Assembly (NCBI GenBank): GCA_024364805.1
Contig: CM044501.1
Coordinates: 53,616,142 to 53,638,477, forward strand
DNA length: 22,336 nt
Direction of reading: 5' to 3'
Origin: Euprymna scolopes
Lineage: Eukaryota; Mollusca; Cephalopoda; Sepiida; Sepiolidae
The notes under the pieces were generated by a model. It was given only the letters and a program-made list of their open reading frames with translations. It searched no databases and had not been told where the DNA came from. Of this stretch, positions 19,080 through 22,336 are shown one piece after another (position 1 is the stretch's first letter; the number at the start of each line of letters is the position of its first letter). Both the position numbers and the translations under genes were made by a program.

Positions 19080-20078
19080 AAAAAGTTAAGTATTTTCTTG
19101 AGAAAGATTTCTGCCTCAACAGAAAAATGTTCAACAAAATGTTTAACCGGAAAATTATTTTAGTGAAAGCTATTAATATTAAACTATAAAAAGAAAGATA
19201 CTAGAATTTAAACAAAATTATTTACACTCAATCAGATGTGTCTTATGCACCAATAAAAATGTAATTGGCATTTTGTTGCACTTTTTAAGATTTTGATGAA
19301 TTGCATATAAAAGATTAAAAGAAAAATTTTGAATCATAAGAAAAATCTTAAATCAGTAAATTATCAATAACTTTTGTTATAATAAAAATACGTTTATTAG
19401 ATTAATATTTATTTGTAAAAGAAAAAACGAAATTAAAAATCGAAAATCAGCGAATTTATTCAATTTTGTCATGAAGACGATTGTTTTATTAGTATTGGTA
19501 AGAAAACATGTTTTACTTCATTATAATCGATGATACGTAAATTATGTCTGCAGTATGTGAAGACATGTTTTATAATGACAAAATGTATTATTTATATGCT
19601 GGTTTTGTAACTTTTTCATTATAGTTTTTTTTGCAAATTAAAAAAAAAATCCAATAATTCTTTTTATATAAAAAATATATTGAAAATTTACTGATATTTA
19701 CAAAATTTATTTACAAAATTAAACAATATGTATTGATATAATTAGATGATTTTAAGTTTTTCCTCTAATGTTTTATATACAATTCATTTTATTTCTTCCG
19801 TCCAAAAGTTATAATAAATATAATAATTGATTTTTATTATGAAAAATTTTATAAATATTAAAAATCTTAAAAAGTGCAACCAAATGCCAATTACATTTTA
19901 TGAGTACATAAGGCACATCTGATTGAGTGTAAATAAAATATATTTTTTTAAAAAATTCTAATATCTTCCTTTTTATAGTTTAATATTAAAAGTTTTCGGT
20001 AAAATAATTTTCCAGTTAAACATTTTGTTGAACATTTTTCTGTTGAGGCAGAAATCTTTTCAAGAAAATAAACTTTAA
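19080..20078. repeat. imperfect palindrome of about 1 kb
   Basis: The left half matches the reverse complement of the right half around a centre near 19537. The best anchor is GATTTCTGCCTCAACAGAAA with TGTTCAACAAAATGTTTAAC (left, about 19107-19150) against the right arm at about 20011-20060. Other shared anchors are ACACTCAATCAGATGTG, TGTAATTGGCATTT and GCACTTTTTAAGAT. The outer 210 bp or so pair well; the inner parts pair with insertions of tens of bases in the right arm (about 19786-19860), and AAAACATGT pairs again next to the centre. No transposase is present. It could be a foldback or MITE-type DNA transposon with very long inverted repeats, or an inverted duplication. If transcribed it would form a long double-stranded RNA hairpin. 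Confidence 0.8.
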
Positions 20079-20112
20079 ACAATAAACTGATCCAACTCCC
20101 GTTTATTGTTTA
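20076..20112. other. perfect 12-bp hairpin at the edge of the palindrome
   Basis: TAAACAATAAAC (20076-20087) and its reverse complement (20101-20112) flank a 13-nt loop that is less AT-rich than its surroundings. It abuts the outer end of the right arm of the 1-kb palindrome and has no counterpart at the left end. Confidence 0.7.
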
Positions 20113-20384
20113 TAATTAACAACTATTTGACAAGTCCAAAAACTCCTAAAGAAATTTAATCTCAAGTAACTTTTAATCCCTTCAATGATATGGATCACAC
20201 CAGTTTTATGCTTGCCACATGACAACTTCACTAACGGATCTAGTTCAACAGCATCATCACGAAGAACCATTTCGCGCTTTACGCCTTTTTTCACCAACTG
20301 TTTTCTTAAGTGGTAAGGCCTCTGTCTACTCTCACTTGCCTACAAATACACTTTTCCACACCCATCACAATCAACAGCCAGGTT
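20103..20384 (-). pseudogene. unidentified open frame with CxxC motif, one stop
   Basis: The minus strand is open from about 20384 to a TAA at 20103-20105, broken once by TAG (20340-20342). Before that stop it reads NLAVDCDGCGKVYL; after it, SESRQRPYHLRKQLVKKGVK, then VLRDDAVELDPLVKLSCGKH and KTGVIHIIEGI. The 64-codon part from the ATG at 20295-20297 is uninterrupted. CDGC could be half of a zinc site. Codon use looks more protein-like than the flanks, but I recognise no family. It may be a fragment of a transposon or of a processed host gene. Its end overlaps the 12-bp hairpin, so the last codons are probably not original coding sequence. Confidence 0.35.
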
Positions 20385-20387
20385 CTA

Positions 20388-21523
20388 ATGGTCTTGTAGT
20401 GTGACGCCATGCTAATTGACAATATGGCAGTGAAGTGTATATGACATTAGCACCACTACAATCATCTCTCTTCTGCCATCTTCCAACATTCATATTTTTT
20501 AGATTGTTTCACCTACATTCAATTATGTTATTATTTTATGTTTGTTGAAGATCGATAATAACTTTTCATAATTTTGAGTTGTTACAGTATAATGACGTCA
20601 GAATAAATATATTCTTCCCATAAGGGCCAAACGGTGCAAGACACAAGCGCACTGACACACCGATTCCCGAAGTAAAACGATGTTGAGTCCAGTCAATACT
20701 AAAATGGGTTATTATAACAGAATTCCACGTGATGTAAGTGCTCTACGCTTAAACCTGCATTGTTTTCAGTGGTCACGTACTTCTCCTTATCACCGGGCTC
20801 AATTATTACTGATTGAGGAGAGGTATTGCTGGGGATTGCACAACCCTTGACTCACAATTTCATGCGCAACTACCTTTACAGGGGGGGTATCTATTATCTT
20901 TTGAGACTGAAAGGAGGTATCGCAATGGCCAAATAATAGAATTAAACTTTCCATCATTTGTCTTGATAATCCTGCATGGACTCCTTACGTCTTTATTATT
21001 TTTTGTAGTAGCAAAGTTTTCTTCCTAAATTACTGTACATTTTAGTAATATTACATCTTTCTTGTTTTTAAAACAACATGACCATATCTCGTCGTTCTCT
21101 GAATGATACCAACAACATTAAGAAGCTCTCGAAAGTGAAAATTACCTTTCAATTTCCAGTTCATCTTTTATGCATTTACAATCGCTGAATGAAAACACAA
21201 ACGACTTTTAGAGTATGCTTTGCAGAATTCCATTTACTTAATTTATTTAACATTCAGTAAATATTCATTATGAAATTGCCTAAACTTTTGCTATATTTAT
21301 TCTCTATTTATTAAAAGCACCTGATTGTGACATCACGTATTATCTTTCTGTTGGCGGCTGACCATTCGAGGCAATACAGGGTAGAACGATAAAATTATCG
21401 CCCTAAAAAAGACGACATGATTCCATTTACGTTTGAAACAAACCAGGTAATTTGTTTTGTTGCAGACGATCTCTAAGTTGGTAAGTTGTGTTCAAATCCC
21501 AAGAGTGATAAGATCCTTCTATC
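20388..21523. other. no confident gene
   Basis: Apart from the short frame at 20680-20850, nothing coding was recognised. A small palindrome, CGATAAAATTATCG, lies near 21388-21401. No terminal inverted repeat of the mariner relic downstream was found here. Confidence 0.5.
20680..20850 (+). CDS. hypothetical short open frame, 56 codons
   Basis: ATG at 20680 opens a frame ending in TGA (20848-20850). It begins MLSPVNTKMGYYNRIPRDVS and later has QLLLIEERYCWGLHNP. The frame is open slightly upstream of the ATG as far as a TGA. The amino acid mix is balanced and not low-complexity, but there is no recognised domain, and chance openness at this length is quite possible. DVS-coding GATGTAAGT also resembles a 5' splice site, and TTGTTTTCAG about 40 nt later resembles an acceptor; an intron that short would be unusual. 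Confidence 0.15.
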   Translation: MLSPVNTKMGYYNRIPRDVSALRLNLHCFQWSRTSPYHRAQLLLIEERYCWGLHNP

Positions 21524-22142
21524 ATGGCTGAAAGTGACACAATGTTCAACGAACGAGAACAGAGATGCTCCGCTGTACAATTTATACTCTTTAACGACCT
21601 AGTCATGACAACAGGACCATTGACAGCACCCTCAAAATGCACATCTGGACAACGGGGACATATCCAGTGTAATGGAAATAAAGTTTCTTATTACGGTTAT
21701 GGTCTTTTGTGTGGTTTCAAGTGGGGGGCACATAATTCCACTTCACATGTCTTGAAAGTCAACACCAAAGTGTACCTGAATGTGCTGAAGATAGTGGTGA
21801 TCCTCCGGGGTAATCAGGTGGCTGCTGACGGACCCTGGGTGTGGCAGCAGGACTCGACGCCGGCATACAAGTCCCCAAAGACCCAGGTTTTGCTTCAGAA
21901 GAAGTGCTACGACTTTGCATCATTCTCTCACTATCACCCTCTCCTCCTTCGACCTTAACCCGCCGGAACACTTCGTTTGTTCATATGTTGAGAACATCAC
22001 CAACATGATCTCCACTACACCAACTGCAACTGATCGCCAAGTATTCGCCGAGCGCTCGCATGCGCTTGTGGAAAGGCATGCTTACACTATCGAGGCGGTG
22101 ATTGATGCTGAAGGCGGCTACATTGAATATACGTCTATGTAA
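21524..22142 (+). pseudogene. Tc1/mariner-type transposase relic, internally deleted
   Basis: The frame starting at ATG 21524 gives FNEREQRCSAVQFILFND, which may be the start of the N-terminal helix-turn-helix region. Most of the middle is absent. The DDE core follows: VMVFCVVSSGGHIIPLHMS in one frame (about 21698-21755), VNTKVYLNVLKIVV and WVWQQDSTPAYKSPKTQVLL in the next, then FDLNPPEHFVCSYVENITNM and RHAYTIEAVIDAEGGYIE to a stop near 22142. The first catalytic Asp, expected in a SSDGH-like context, is Gly (codon 21723-21725). The second Asp is present (21851-21853). The third acidic position is Glu (21966-21968), about 37 residues on. At least two frameshifts and a large deletion disable it. 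Transposases of this kind cut and paste DNA at TA sites. No terminal inverted repeats were found. Confidence 0.82.
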
Positions 22143-22302
22143 CTATCAATATATATTTGAGAGAAATCATTAATATTTCTTTTGTGAGCCGAGATTGCGT
22201 TCAAGAAGAATTTATAAGAACATTAAAAAAACAATTTTTTCCTGTCCTCGCTAGGCTTACCATTTGGGAAATATGTATATAAGTCATTTATACCTAGAAG
22301 AA

Positions 22303-22306
<4 letters not shown>
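22143..22306. other. AT-rich tail after the transposase relic
   Basis: No inverted partner of any upstream sequence was seen here, so the 3' end of the mariner-type element cannot be placed. Confidence 0.5.

Positions 22307-22336
<30 letters not shown>
22307..22336. repeat. (AT)n microsatellite, truncated by the window end
   Basis: A pure AT run reaches the last base of the window. The window therefore both begins and ends in AT dinucleotide arrays. Confidence 0.95.

Overview
The window is eukaryotic, AT-rich, repeat-dense DNA. No complete host gene can be recognised, and almost everything that can be named is a mobile element or a simple repeat. The mix fits a mollusc, most likely a cephalopod: long (AT)n, (GA)n and (GT)n microsatellites, a tRNA-derived SINE, Helitrons with lophotrochozoan-like proteins, a LINE with an apurinic-type endonuclease, and a Tc1/mariner relic. 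The species guess is inference from general composition; no marker gene supports it.

Layout. 1-940: a decayed Helitron 3' end and a tRNA-derived SINE facing a second SINE tail across a self-complementary (CT)n(AT)n(GA)n block. 1459-1875: the 3' end of a LINE on the minus strand. 1876-4915: no confident gene, with one possible exon on the minus strand (3912-4049). 4916-5324: a complete-looking short non-autonomous Helitron with 5' TC, 3' hairpin, CTAG end and A/T flanks. 5857-6693: an inverted-repeat element with long arms. 6700-9065: no confident gene, with a polypyrimidine tract followed by a polypurine tract.

9066 to about 18350 is the main object: the decayed remains of an autonomous Helitron on the plus strand. 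In order it has a putative Lys/Asn-rich N-terminal part, a region resembling DUF6570, a Helitron_like_N Rep domain with its HUH and two-tyrosine motifs, a Cys/His cluster, and a Pif1-type helicase. It is interrupted by a nearly full-length LINE on the minus strand (about 9806-13300). The LINE carries endonuclease and reverse transcriptase and has only about three visible lesions, whereas the Helitron has many. The likely order of events is therefore Helitron first, long decay, then LINE insertion.

18354-22336: an AT-rich stretch, an imperfect palindrome of about 1 kb (19080-20078) ending beside a 12-bp hairpin, two small unidentified open frames, and a deleted Tc1/mariner transposase gene (21524-22142). 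The window starts and ends in (AT)n.

No tRNA or rRNA gene, CRISPR array or bacterial-type operon was seen. All alignments are by eye, and family names rest on recognised motifs rather than database searches.
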